Shown here: piece after piece, positions 1 to 8,460 of the stretch
Numbering within the stretch: the stretch's first letter is position 1
Layout: each line of letters starts with the position of its first letter
Assembly (NCBI GenBank): GCA_900758895.1
Contig: CAAETG010000176.1
Location: forward strand, 1 to 16,740
Length of the DNA stretch: 16,740 nt
DNA from: Bacilli bacterium
Lineage (GTDB): Bacteria; Bacillota_I; Bacilli_A; RF39; UBA660
Direction of reading: 5' to 3'
Translations under genes and position numbers: made by a program
Notes under the pieces: generated by a model
What the model saw: the letters and a program-made list of their open reading frames with translations, nothing else
Databases searched by the model: none
Told to the model about the DNA's origin: nothing

Positions 1-3000
1 AATAACTGGTTTATTTCCTTCTGTAAATTCTCTTAGAGAAACAGTTAAACCTTCAACAAAGTCAGTATCACCTGAATCAATAACACGAACTTTATTAATC
101 ATTCTCTTAACAATAATTTCAATGTGTTTATCGTTAATATCAACACCTTGAAGTTTATATACAGATTGAATTTCTTTTAAGATATATTCTTGCGCTGTAA
201 GTGGATCAGTAACAGCAAGTAATTCTTTTGGTGCAATAGAACCTTCAGTAAGTTTTTCACCAGCTTGCACCATATCACCAACTTCAACACGAAGTTTTGT
301 ATTGTAATTAGTAATGTGTTCTCTGATACCAGCTTCATTTTCTACAACAACTTTATGTTTACCATTTTGTTCTTCAATAGAAATGACTTTACCATTAATT
401 TCCGAAATTGTTGCTTTATACTTAGGAGTACGAGCTTCGAATAATTCCTCAACTCTTGGAAGACCTTGAGTAATATCGTCTCCTCCAGCAACACCACCGG
501 TATGGAATGTACGCATGGTTAACTGTGTACCAGGTTCACCAATAGATTGAGCAGCCATAATACCAACAGCCTCACCAGTCTCAACAAGGTTACCGGTAGC
601 AAGGTTACGTCCATAACATTTTTGACATACACCATTTTGTGTCTTACAAGTAAGAACACTTCGAATTTCAACCTTTTTAACTCCTGCTTTTGCAATTTTA
701 GCAGCAATATTCTCTGTAATTAATTCATCTTTATCAACAATTACTTCTTTTGTTTCAGGATTGATTACTTTCTTAGCTGTATATCTTCCTAAAATACGTT
801 CTTGTAAAGATTCAATAACAGATCCGTCTTTATCATTTAATAAATCATAAACTTCAACACCAGCAATAGAACCACAATCAAACTCTTTGACAATAATATC
901 TTGAGCAACATCTACTAAACGTCTTGTTAAGTATCCAGAGTCTGCAGTACGTAATGCAGTATCAGCAGAACCTTTTCTAGAACCATGAGTGGATAAGAAG
1001 AATTCAGATACGTCAAGTCCTTCAATAAAACATGAAGTAATAGGTATTTCAACAGTAGAACCATCTGGTTTAGCCATCAAACCACGCATACCTGCAAGTT
1101 GGGTAAAGTTTGAAATAGATCCACGAGCATTAGAGTTCATCATCATGAAAATTGGATTATCAAAATCATCTTTAGAAATTGCTTGTAATTCTTTCTTAAC
1201 TTCATCATTAGCTTCAGTCCAAATTTCAATAACACTATTATAACGTTCTTGTTCTGTAATTAAACCACGTTTAAATTGTTTATTTACTTTTTCAACTTTT
1301 TCTTTGGCATTTGCTATAATTTCAGGTTTCTTCTCACTACGAACAATATCAGCAACAGATACTGTAATACCAGCAACAGTTGAATATTTAAATCCCAAAT
1401 CTTTTAATTTATCAAGCATAATAGAAGTTTCTGTTGTTTTATATCTTTTAAATACTTGTGCAATAATCCATTCCAAAGTTTTCTTAACAAAAGGTTTAGG
1501 CATTTCGATCTTTTTAACTTCCTCAGGAATATTAGCTCCCATTGGAATAAAGTACTTACTAGGTGTAATACCCTCAATATTTTCTTTTGTTCCTTCATTA
1601 ACATAAGGGAATGAATCAGGTAAAATTTCATTAAATATTATTTTACCAACTGTTGTAACTAAGTATTTATCTTGTTGTTCTTCCGTAAATAATTTATATT
1701 TGAAAGAACGAACTGGAAGAACAATTCTTGTATGAAGAGTTATTTCTCTACGTTCATAAGCCATTAATGCTTCATTTGGATTCTTATAAACTTTAGCTTC
1801 GTTTTCTTCCCCTTCTTTTTCAATGGTTAAATAACAGTTTCCTAAAACCATGTCTTGAGATGGAGTAACAATTGGTTTTCCATCTTTAGGATTTAGAATG
1901 TTGCTAGCAGATAACATTAAAATTCTTGCTTCTGCTTTAGCTTCCTCAGAAAGAGGAATATGAACTGCCATTTGATCTCCATCGAAATCGGCATTAAATC
2001 CGGTACAAACAAGTGGGTGTAAACGAATCGCTTTTCCACCAACTAGTTTTGGTTCGAAAGCTTGAATACCAAGTCTATGTAGAGTTGGTGCACGGTTAAG
2101 TAATACTGGATGTTCCGTAATAACATCTTCGACAATATCCCAAACACATTCATCTCTTGTATCAATTAATTTTTTAGCCCCCTTAATGTTATGAGCAAGA
2201 CCAGCTTCAACTAGTCCATGAATAACATGAGGTTTAAATAGCTCAAGAGCCATTTCTTTTGGAATACCACATTGATACATCTTAAGATTTGGTCCAACAA
2301 CGATAACGCTACGTCCAGAGTAATCTACTCTCTTACCAAGTAAGTTTTGACGGAAACGACCTTGTTTACCCTTTAACATACTAGATAAACTCTTTAAAGG
2401 ACGATTTCCCGCAGCCGTGATACTTCTACCGCGTCTTCCGTTATCAAATAAACTATCTACTGCTTCTTGAAGCATTCTTTTTTCATTTTGAACAATGATT
2501 GTTGGAGCTCCAAGTTCAAGTAACTTTCTCAAACGATTATTACGATTAATAATACGACGATATAAATCATTTAAGTCACTAGTCGCAAATCTTCCACCAT
2601 CAAGTTGAATCATTGGTCTTAGTTCTGGTGGAATAACTGGAAGAACATCTAAAACCATCCATTCTGGTTTATTTCCAGATTCTTGGAATGCTACTAAACA
2701 ATCTAAACGTTTAACTAAACGAATTCTCTTTTGACCAGTAGCACCCTCTAATTCTTTTCTTAAATCTTCAACTTCTTTATCAATATCTACTCTTTTTAAA
2801 AGTTCTTTGATTGCTTCGGCACCCATTCCCACTTCGAATGAATCCCCATATTTTTCACGATAAGCACGATATTCTTTATCAGATAAAGTTTGTTTTCTTT
2901 CTAGTGGTGCTTTACCTGGATCAATAACAACATAACTTACGAAATAAAGTACTTCTTCTAAATCTCTTGGACTCATATCAAGTACTAAGCCCATTTTAGA

Positions 3001-3333
3001 AGGAACACCTTTAAAGAACCAGATATGAGAGCATGGAGCAGCAAGTTCAATATGCCCCATTCTCTCTCTTCTAACACGTGATTTGGTAACTTCTACACCA
3101 CAACGATCACAAATAACATTTTTGTATCTTAGTCTCTTATATTTACCACAAGAACATTCATAATCCTTGGTAGGTCCAAATATTTTTTCGCAGAAAAGTC
3201 CCCCACGTTCTGGTTTCAACGTACGATAATTGATCGTTTCTGGTTTTTCTACTTCACCATAAGACCAACTTCTAATCTTCTCTGGAGAGGCAATTCCTAT
3301 TTTAATTCCTTTAAAATTATTAACATCTATCAT
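1..3333 (-). CDS. rpoC: RNA polymerase beta' subunit (RpoC), 3' end outside window
   Basis: Largest catalytic subunit of DNA-dependent RNA polymerase, acting in the cytoplasm. The frame is open from an ATG at 3333-3331 to the left edge, giving 1111 codons; Bacillus RpoC is about 1200 residues, so roughly the last 90-100 residues are missing because of the window boundary. The N-terminal zinc ribbon is present (C60, C62, C75, C78). The catalytic loop NADFDGD is at residues 447-453, with D449, D451 and D453 binding the active-site Mg2+. The second zinc site is C820, C896, C903 and C906. The start lies 3 bp after the rpoB stop, and its Shine-Dalgarno sequence (GAGGTG, about 3340-3347) is inside the last rpoB codons, so the two are cotranscribed and probably translationally coupled. 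No frameshift or insertion seen. Confidence 0.98.
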   Translation of the reverse strand, partial: MIDVNNFKGIKIGIASPEKIRSWSYGEVEKPETINYRTLKPERGGLFCEKIFGPTKDYECSCGKYKRLRYKNVICDRCGVEVTKSRVRRERMGHIELAAPCSHIWFFKGVPSKMGLVLDMSPRDLEEVLYFVSYVVIDPGKAPLERKQTLSDKEYRAYREKYGDSFEVGMGAEAIKELLKRVDIDKEVEDLRKELEGATGQKRIRLVKRLDCLVAFQESGNKPEWMVLDVLPVIPPELRPMIQLDGGRFATSDLNDLYRRIINRNNRLRKLLELGAPTIIVQNEKRMLQEAVDSLFDNGRRGRSITAAGNRPLKSLSSMLKGKQGRFRQNLLGKRVDYSGRSVIVVGPNLKMYQCGIPKEMALELFKPHVIHGLVEAGLAHNIKGAKKLIDTRDECVWDIVEDVITEHPVLLNRAPTLHRLGIQAFEPKLVGGKAIRLHPLVCTGFNADFDGDQMAVHIPLSEEAKAEARILMLSASNILNPKDGKPIVTPSQDMVLGNCYLTIEKEGEENEAKVYKNPNEALMAYERREITLHTRIVLPVRSFKYKLFTEEQQDKYLVTTVGKIIFNEILPDSFPYVNEGTKENIEGITPSKYFIPMGANIPEEVKKIEMPKPFVKKTLEWIIAQVFKRYKTTETSIMLDKLKDLGFKYSTVAGITVSVADIVRSEKKPEIIANAKEKVEKVNKQFKRGLITEQERYNSVIEIWTEANDEVKKELQAISKDDFDNPIFMMMNSNARGSISNFTQLAGMRGLMAKPDGSTVEIPITSCFIEGLDVSEFFLSTHGSRKGSADTALRTADSGYLTRRLVDVAQDIIVKEFDCGSIAGVEVYDLLNDKDGSVIESLQERILGRYTAKKVINPETKEVIVDKDELITENIAAKIAKAGVKKVEIRSVLTCKTQNGVCQKCYGRNLATGNLVETGEAVGIMAAQSIGEPGTQLTMRTFHTGGVAGGDDITQGLPRVEELFEARTPKYKATISEINGKVISIEEQNGKHKVVVENEAGIREHITNYNTKLRVEVGDMVQAGEKLTEGSIAPKELLAVTDPLTAQEYILKEIQSVYKLQGVDINDKHIEIIVKRMINKVRVIDSGDTDFVEGLTVSLREFTEGNKPVI

Positions 3334-3336
3334 TTG

Positions 3337-6300
3337 TTACACCTCTTCCCCATTATCTTTATCTTGTGTTTCTATTTCTTCATCAAGTTCATCGTAAGAG
3401 TCTTCTAACTCATCATCTTCAAATTCTTCGTCATCTTCATAATCTTCATCTGGCATATTTTCTTCTTCACCCTTGATTTCGATTTCTCCATCACGAATAC
3501 TTGCTTCCGCATCAATTTCTTCTATTTTTAAAGTATCTTCTTTGTCTTCTTCTTCCTCTAATTCTTTAAATTCAATAACATGATCATCTTTATCAATAAT
3601 TTGCATATCTAAACCTAAAGCTTGGAATTCTTTAATTAATACTCTAAATGATTCTGGAACACCTGCTTGATTAACAGTCTTACCTTTAACCAAAGCTTCA
3701 TATACTTTAACACGTCCAATCACGTCATCAGCTTTAACCGTTAAAATTTCTTGTAAGACATGAGCAGCACCATAAGCATATAATGCCCAAACTTCCATTT
3801 CACCAAAACGTTGTCCACCAAATTGAGCTTTACCACCCAAAGGTTGTTGCGTAACAAGTGAATATGGTCCAGTAGCACGTGCATGTAATTTATCATCAAC
3901 CATGTGATGTAGTTTTAACATATACATGACACCAACACTAATTCTATGATCAAATGGTTCACCAGTACGTCCATTATATAAAACGGTTTTACCATCCGGT
4001 TCCATACCAGCAGCATCCATTTCTTCACGAATATCTTCCCAAGTTGCACTATCAAATACTGGAGTTGCATAATGACATCCTTGAATCTTACCAGCCATAC
4101 CTAAGTGTAACTCTAAAATTTGTCCGATATTCATACGAGATGGAACACCAAGTGGATTAAGCATTACATCTACTGGACGACCGTCTGGTAAATATGGCAT
4201 ATCTTCTTCTGGTAATACTAAAGATATAACACCTTTATTACCATGACGACCAGACATCTTATCTCCTACTTGAATCTTACGTTTTTGAATAATATATACA
4301 CGAATAACTTTTGATACACCGGCAGGAAGTTCATCAGAATTTTCTTTGGTATAAATCTTAACATCATGAACAATACCAGCAGCGCCATGTTCTACACGTA
4401 AAGAGGTATCACGAACTTCACGAGTTTTCTCACCAAAAATTGCATGTAATAATTTTTCTTCGCTAGTCAATTCTTGAACACCCTTAGGAGTTACTTTACC
4501 AACTAAGATATCTCCTTCTTTAACCTCAGTACCAATCCTTACAATACCATTTGAATCCAAATTCTTACGAGCTTCTTCACCAACGTTTGGAATGTCTCTG
4601 GTAATTTCCTCAGGTCCAAGTTTCGTATCACGGCAATCAATATCATAGTGATCAATATGGAGTGATGTATAAACATCATCTTTAACTAATCTTTCATTTA
4701 AAATAACCGCATCTTCATAGTTATAACCATTAAAGGTCATGAAAGCAACAACCATGTTTTTACCTAAAGCAAGTTCACCTTTTTCTGTTGAAGGTCCATC
4801 AGCGATAACTTCACCAACATGCACCTTTTCACCCTTTTTAACGATTGGATGATGATTTAAGGCCGTAGATGCGTTCGTTCTTTCAAAATCAGCTAGATAA
4901 TAAGTATCTTTACCCTTCGCATTTTTAACGATAATCTTCTTACCATCCACATATTCAACAACTCCATCAGCCTTACAAACAACTGTCGAACCAGAATCTC
5001 TTGCAGCAATATATTCAACACCAGTACCAACAATTGGCGCTTCACTAACAAGTAATGGTACAGCTTGACGTTGCATGTTTGCACCCATCAATGTTCTATT
5101 TGCATCATCATATTCAAGGAATGGAATACAACTTGTTGTAATCGCAACAATTTGACTAGGAGCAACGTCTACATAATTAACGTTTTCTCTTTTTACCATA
5201 ACGTTATCGCCATTTAAACGACATAGAATTTCATCTTCAATAATACGATTATTATCATCTAACTTAACAGTAGCTTGTGAAATATATAAATCTTGTTCTT
5301 CATCCGCAGTCATATAGACAACTTCATCCGTAACTTTACCATCAATAACTTTACGATATGGAGTCATAATAAATCCATATTCATTAATTTTAGCATAACC
5401 AGCTAAAGAGGTAATAAGTCCAATGTTTTGTCCTTCTGGAGATTCGATTGGACAAATACGACCATAGTGACTTGCATTAACGTCACGAACATCCATTCCA
5501 GCACGGTCCCTTGATAGTCCTCCTGGGCCTAAACTAGATAAACGTCTTTTATCAGTTAATTCAGCAATTGGATTAATTTGATCCATGAATTTAGAAAGTT
5601 GTGATGAACCAAAGAATTCTTTTAGTGCAGCAGTAACTGGTCTAATATTAATTAATGTTTTAGGAGTTACACTGTCTAATTCTTGAGTCGTCATTCTCTC
5701 ACGAATAACTCTCTCCATTCTAGCCATACCAGTTCTAAATACATTTTGAATTAATTCTCCAACTTGACGAACACGTCTATTTCCTAAGTTATCGATTTCA
5801 TCAGTATTACCAATATTATCATGTAAATTTAAGTAATAGGATACAGATGCATAAACATCAGGAATTGTTAAACGTCTAACATCCGTTGCTGGATCATTAC
5901 CAATAATTTTAATTACTTTTTCTGGATTTTCTTTATCGTATACTAAAACTTCTTGAATTTTATCATAATTATCAAGCTCTTCATTAATAATTGTTTTCTT
6001 TAAATATCCACCAGTCTCAAAAAGTGGTCTCATCGTTTCTCTAACTTCTTTGGTAACAACGGTACCCTTAGCAACAACTACATTTCCCTTTTCATCTTTA
6101 ATATCTTCTGCTAAAGTACAACCTAAAACACGATCTAAAACATTTAACTTTTTATTAAATTTATAACGTCCAACTTTAGCTAAATCATAACGGAACCGAT
6201 CAAAGAATCTTGTCACAAGTTGATTCTTACTACTATCAAGTGTCGCAGGTTCTCCTGGTCTTAATTTTTCATAAATTTCAATTAAAGCTTCATCAGTATT

Positions 6301-6981
6301 TCTAGTACTATCTTTTTCAATTGTATTCACTAAATAATCATTTTCGCCAAATACTTCATAGATATCTTCATCACTAGATAAACCTAATGCTCTAAGGAAT
6401 GTTGTAATAGGAACTTTTCTTGTACGGTCAATACGAACATACATAATATTACGAGCATCCATCTCATATTCAAGCCAAGTACCTTTATTAGGGATTACTT
6501 CTCCACTAATAATTCTCCGTCCATTCTTATCAATTTCTCTTTTAAAATAAATAGATGGACTACGTACTAATTGTGATACGATAACTCTTTCTGCTCCATT
6601 AATAATAAATGTTCCCGCATCCGTCATTAAAGGCATATCTCCAAGGAAGATTTCTTGTTCTTTCACTTCACCAGTTTCATGAATAAACACTCTTGCTTGA
6701 ACCTTTAATGGTGCAGCATAGTTAACCATTCTTTCTTTTGCTTCTTTAATAGAATATCTAGGTGCATCAAAAGAATAATCACCAAATTCTACCGAAATAT
6801 TTCCTGTAAAAGATTCAACTGGAAATAAATCCTCGAATACTTCTTTAATACCTACCTCTAAAAACTCTTGATAGGATTTCTTTTGAATTTCAAGTAAATC
6901 TTGTAATTCCATAGTGTTACGAGAAACAGAAAAACTTCTTCTCTCTCTGTGATCTCCAAATTTTTCAACTTTATAAGCCAC
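3337..6981 (-). CDS. rpoB: RNA polymerase beta subunit (RpoB) with rifampicin-resistance-type residues
   Basis: Second-largest RNA polymerase subunit, forming the catalytic centre with RpoC. It is collinear with Bacillus RpoB throughout; the conserved GDKMSGRHGNKG segment begins near residue 909 (numbered from GTG at 6990). I prefer the GTG at 6981-6979 as start (1214 aa) because GGGGTGA lies 6 nt before it; the GTG at 6990, three codons upstream, has no good ribosome binding site. In the rifampicin cluster, Lys occupies the position of E. coli Q513 (codon 5590-5592) and Asp that of H526 (codon 5551-5553). The C terminus is an acidic tail, with about 42 of the last 75 residues Asp or Glu. It has its own strong promoter upstream and is followed after 3 bp by rpoC. 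Confidence 0.98.
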   Translation of the reverse strand: MAYKVEKFGDHRERRSFSVSRNTMELQDLLEIQKKSYQEFLEVGIKEVFEDLFPVESFTGNISVEFGDYSFDAPRYSIKEAKERMVNYAAPLKVQARVFIHETGEVKEQEIFLGDMPLMTDAGTFIINGAERVIVSQLVRSPSIYFKREIDKNGRRIISGEVIPNKGTWLEYEMDARNIMYVRIDRTRKVPITTFLRALGLSSDEDIYEVFGENDYLVNTIEKDSTRNTDEALIEIYEKLRPGEPATLDSSKNQLVTRFFDRFRYDLAKVGRYKFNKKLNVLDRVLGCTLAEDIKDEKGNVVVAKGTVVTKEVRETMRPLFETGGYLKKTIINEELDNYDKIQEVLVYDKENPEKVIKIIGNDPATDVRRLTIPDVYASVSYYLNLHDNIGNTDEIDNLGNRRVRQVGELIQNVFRTGMARMERVIRERMTTQELDSVTPKTLINIRPVTAALKEFFGSSQLSKFMDQINPIAELTDKRRLSSLGPGGLSRDRAGMDVRDVNASHYGRICPIESPEGQNIGLITSLAGYAKINEYGFIMTPYRKVIDGKVTDEVVYMTADEEQDLYISQATVKLDDNNRIIEDEILCRLNGDNVMVKRENVNYVDVAPSQIVAITTSCIPFLEYDDANRTLMGANMQRQAVPLLVSEAPIVGTGVEYIAARDSGSTVVCKADGVVEYVDGKKIIVKNAKGKDTYYLADFERTNASTALNHHPIVKKGEKVHVGEVIADGPSTEKGELALGKNMVVAFMTFNGYNYEDAVILNERLVKDDVYTSLHIDHYDIDCRDTKLGPEEITRDIPNVGEEARKNLDSNGIVRIGTEVKEGDILVGKVTPKGVQELTSEEKLLHAIFGEKTREVRDTSLRVEHGAAGIVHDVKIYTKENSDELPAGVSKVIRVYIIQKRKIQVGDKMSGRHGNKGVISLVLPEEDMPYLPDGRPVDVMLNPLGVPSRMNIGQILELHLGMAGKIQGCHYATPVFDSATWEDIREEMDAAGMEPDGKTVLYNGRTGEPFDHRISVGVMYMLKLHHMVDDKLHARATGPYSLVTQQPLGGKAQFGGQRFGEMEVWALYAYGAAHVLQEILTVKADDVIGRVKVYEALVKGKTVNQAGVPESFRVLIKEFQALGLDMQIIDKDDHVIEFKELEEEEDKEDTLKIEEIDAEASIRDGEIEIKGEEENMPDEDYEDDEEFEDDELEDSYDELDEEIETQDKDNGEEV

Positions 6982-7051
6982 GCGCTTCACCCCAATATCT
7001 AATTTTTTAGTGCTCTTTTAAAGAAAAAAACAAATACGTCACCAATTTAAA

Positions 7052-7080
7052 ATTTTAGCAATATTTTAGTACATTGTCAA
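7052..7080 (-). promoter_or_regulatory. Sigma-A promoter of rpoBC, overlapping the ybxB stop codon
   Basis: On the minus strand, TTGACA (7080-7075) is separated by exactly 17 nt from TAAAAT (7057-7052), with TGC directly before the -10, giving an extended -10 element. The -35 hexamer includes the TGA stop codon of ybxB. Transcription should start near 7045, leaving a leader of about 55-65 nt before rpoB. I saw no convincing hairpin or attenuator in that leader. Confidence 0.82.
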
Positions 7081-7673
7081 TTACTTTTGCAACAAAACAC
7101 ATAAAAACCTTTATTTTTTTCTTTAATTTCTACCTGATAAGTACCCAAAAGTGCCTTTATAATACTTTTAGCACCCTGATCCTTTCTAATAACAGCCCAT
7201 AATTCTCCTTCTGGTTGCAAATGATTTTTGGCTCCAAGTAAGATATCCAAAACCACTTGTTTTCCAGCTCGAATCGGAGGATTCGTAATAATAAGATCAA
7301 ACGTCCCTTGGACATTTTCATATATGTTGCTCTCTTTAAAAGAGACACTAACTTGATTTAATTTAGCATTTTCTTTGGCTAACTCTAAAGCCCTTAAATT
7401 AACATCAACCCCAACCCCAGTAATTTTTAACTCATGAGCTAGTACAATCGATATAAAGCCATAGCCACATCCAACATCTAAAAAACTTTTCAGATCTTTT
7501 CTATTTTTTAAATAAGTTTCCATCAATGTAATACTTCCAAAATCAATTTTACTTTTAGAAAACACCCCATGATCACTTAAAAATTCATAACAAGTAGAGC
7601 CATAGTAATAAGTTATGACTCGTCTTTCACTTTTTAGTTGATCGTTATTTGTAAAGTATTGATTCAAGAACAT
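7077..7673 (-). CDS. ybxB: YbxB/RsmC-like class I SAM-dependent methyltransferase
   Basis: Predicted S-adenosylmethionine-dependent methyltransferase of 198 residues, in the RsmC-like family that methylates guanine N2 in rRNA; the substrate of the Bacillus YbxB group is not established to my knowledge. The SAM-binding motif I is DVGCGYG (residues 66-72), an acidic residue follows at about D90, and the catalytic motif NPPI is at 131-134. The N-terminal SDHGVFSK and IDFGS segments match Bacillus YbxB closely. I chose the ATG at 7673 because AAGGGTG precedes it. An ATG 16 codons upstream, at 7721, lies inside the promoter and would not be in the mRNA. It sits immediately upstream of rpoB, as in Bacillus, but rplJ-rplL are absent upstream. 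Confidence 0.9.
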   Translation of the reverse strand: MFLNQYFTNNDQLKSERRVITYYYGSTCYEFLSDHGVFSKSKIDFGSITLMETYLKNRKDLKSFLDVGCGYGFISIVLAHELKITGVGVDVNLRALELAKENAKLNQVSVSFKESNIYENVQGTFDLIITNPPIRAGKQVVLDILLGAKNHLQPEGELWAVIRKDQGAKSIIKALLGTYQVEIKEKNKGFYVFCCKSN

Positions 7674-7692
7674 GCACCCTTTTTGTATATTA

Positions 7693-7721
7693 AGTATACT
7701 CAAAATAAAAAAAATAGTCAA
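7693..7721 (-). promoter_or_regulatory. Sigma-A promoter of ybxB
   Basis: TTGACT (7721-7716) is 17 nt from TATACT (7698-7693) on the minus strand, close to consensus. The expected start near 7686 gives a leader of only about 13 nt, which contains the AAGGGTG ribosome binding site. Readthrough from here could also feed rpoB. Confidence 0.78.
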
Positions 7722-7723
7722 GT

Positions 7724-7745
7724 AAAAAAAAGCTCAAAATGAGCT
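7724..7745 (-). terminator. Rho-independent terminator after the HD-domain gene
   Basis: On the minus strand AGCTC-ATTTT-GAGCT (7745-7731) forms a 5-6 bp stem with a small loop, followed directly by a run of Ts (7731-7724). It lies 28 bp past the stop of the HD gene. The T-run ends just before the -35 hexamer of the ybxB promoter, so the two transcription units abut. Confidence 0.75.
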
Positions 7746-7773
7746 AATTTATTATTACCAACTACTTGGTTCT

Positions 7774-8415
7774 TTATAAAACAGGTTCTTCTAAATGATT
7801 CACTTCTAAATAACGTTTTCGAAATACATCAGGATTAGAAGTTAACATGACAATATCTTTTAAAAATTGATCATATTCTTCATCTGGAAAATACATTTTT
7901 TCTTTTGCATACCCTTCTTTACTAAACTTATCAATAATATGAGATCTTGATTCTTCAATTATTTTTTCTAAAGAAGTATTGGGATAATGTTTAATACGAT
8001 ATTCATAAGTTCGTTTAAGTGGTAAATCAATCGAAGTATTACGATCAGCAGAAGAAACGATTTTACCATAAATACTTCTTGGTTCACCCTCCAAACTTGC
8101 CCGATGATCATAAACAGCATCAGACATCACTTGAATCTCTTCTTGTGTAAACCATTTTAATAAGTTTTGATCAGCAAGAAGCATTTCACTAGAAACCTTT
8201 TCATGATTTTTGGCATCGATATAATGACCAATATCATGATAAGCAGCAATGACATAAACCATTTGATAATTAATATTTGGAACCATACTTGCAAATTTAA
8301 AACTTCGTTGAATAACATATTCAATATGATCTAAATTATGTCCTAAATCATTTTTCACATAACTAGGAAAAATATTTTCTTCAATATACTTTTTTAAATC
8401 TTCATCAATATACAT
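7774..8415 (-). CDS. HD-domain metal-dependent phosphohydrolase
   Basis: A 213-residue soluble protein of the HD superfamily, whose members hydrolyse phosphate esters of nucleotides or signalling molecules using bound divalent metal. The signature is complete: H30, the H60-D61 pair in AAYHDIGH, H104 in YDHRAS, and D124 in SSADR. This spacing resembles the small stand-alone HD proteins of the YpgQ/YedJ type; the substrate cannot be told from sequence. The C-terminal 75 residues are helical and carry no recognised domain. The ATG at 8415 follows AAGGTG with 6 nt spacing. It has its own promoter and terminator, so it is probably monocistronic, though readthrough from the surface operon 45 bp upstream is possible because no terminator is visible there. 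Confidence 0.88.
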   Translation of the reverse strand: MYIDEDLKKYIEENIFPSYVKNDLGHNLDHIEYVIQRSFKFASMVPNINYQMVYVIAAYHDIGHYIDAKNHEKVSSEMLLADQNLLKWFTQEEIQVMSDAVYDHRASLEGEPRSIYGKIVSSADRNTSIDLPLKRTYEYRIKHYPNTSLEKIIEESRSHIIDKFSKEGYAKEKMYFPDEEYDQFLKDIVMLTSNPDVFRKRYLEVNHLEEPVL

Positions 8416-8430
8416 AATATCACCTTCTCC

Positions 8431-8459
8431 ATTCTATCATTTATATTTCAGAAAAGCAA
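8431..8459 (-). promoter_or_regulatory. Probable sigma-A promoter of the HD-domain gene
   Basis: TTGCTT (8459-8454), 17 nt spacer, TAGAAT (8436-8431) on the minus strand, with TGA before the -10 (extended type). The predicted start near 8424 leaves about 9 nt before the ATG, just enough for the AAGGTG ribosome binding site. Confidence 0.58.
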
Positions 8460-8460
8460 A

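Noticed and set aside
989..1606. Plus-strand open frames inside rpoC
   Set aside because: They lie wholly opposite rpoC, have no ribosome binding site, and their translations show no family features.
7077..7079. Mycoplasma-type code with TGA as Trp, considered because of the rifampicin residues and low GC
   Set aside because: TGG encodes Trp in the proteins checked, and TGA is the natural stop of ybxB.
7674..7721. Longer ybxB start at 7721
   Set aside because: This ATG falls within the -35 of the ybxB promoter, and the extra residues do not match YbxB.
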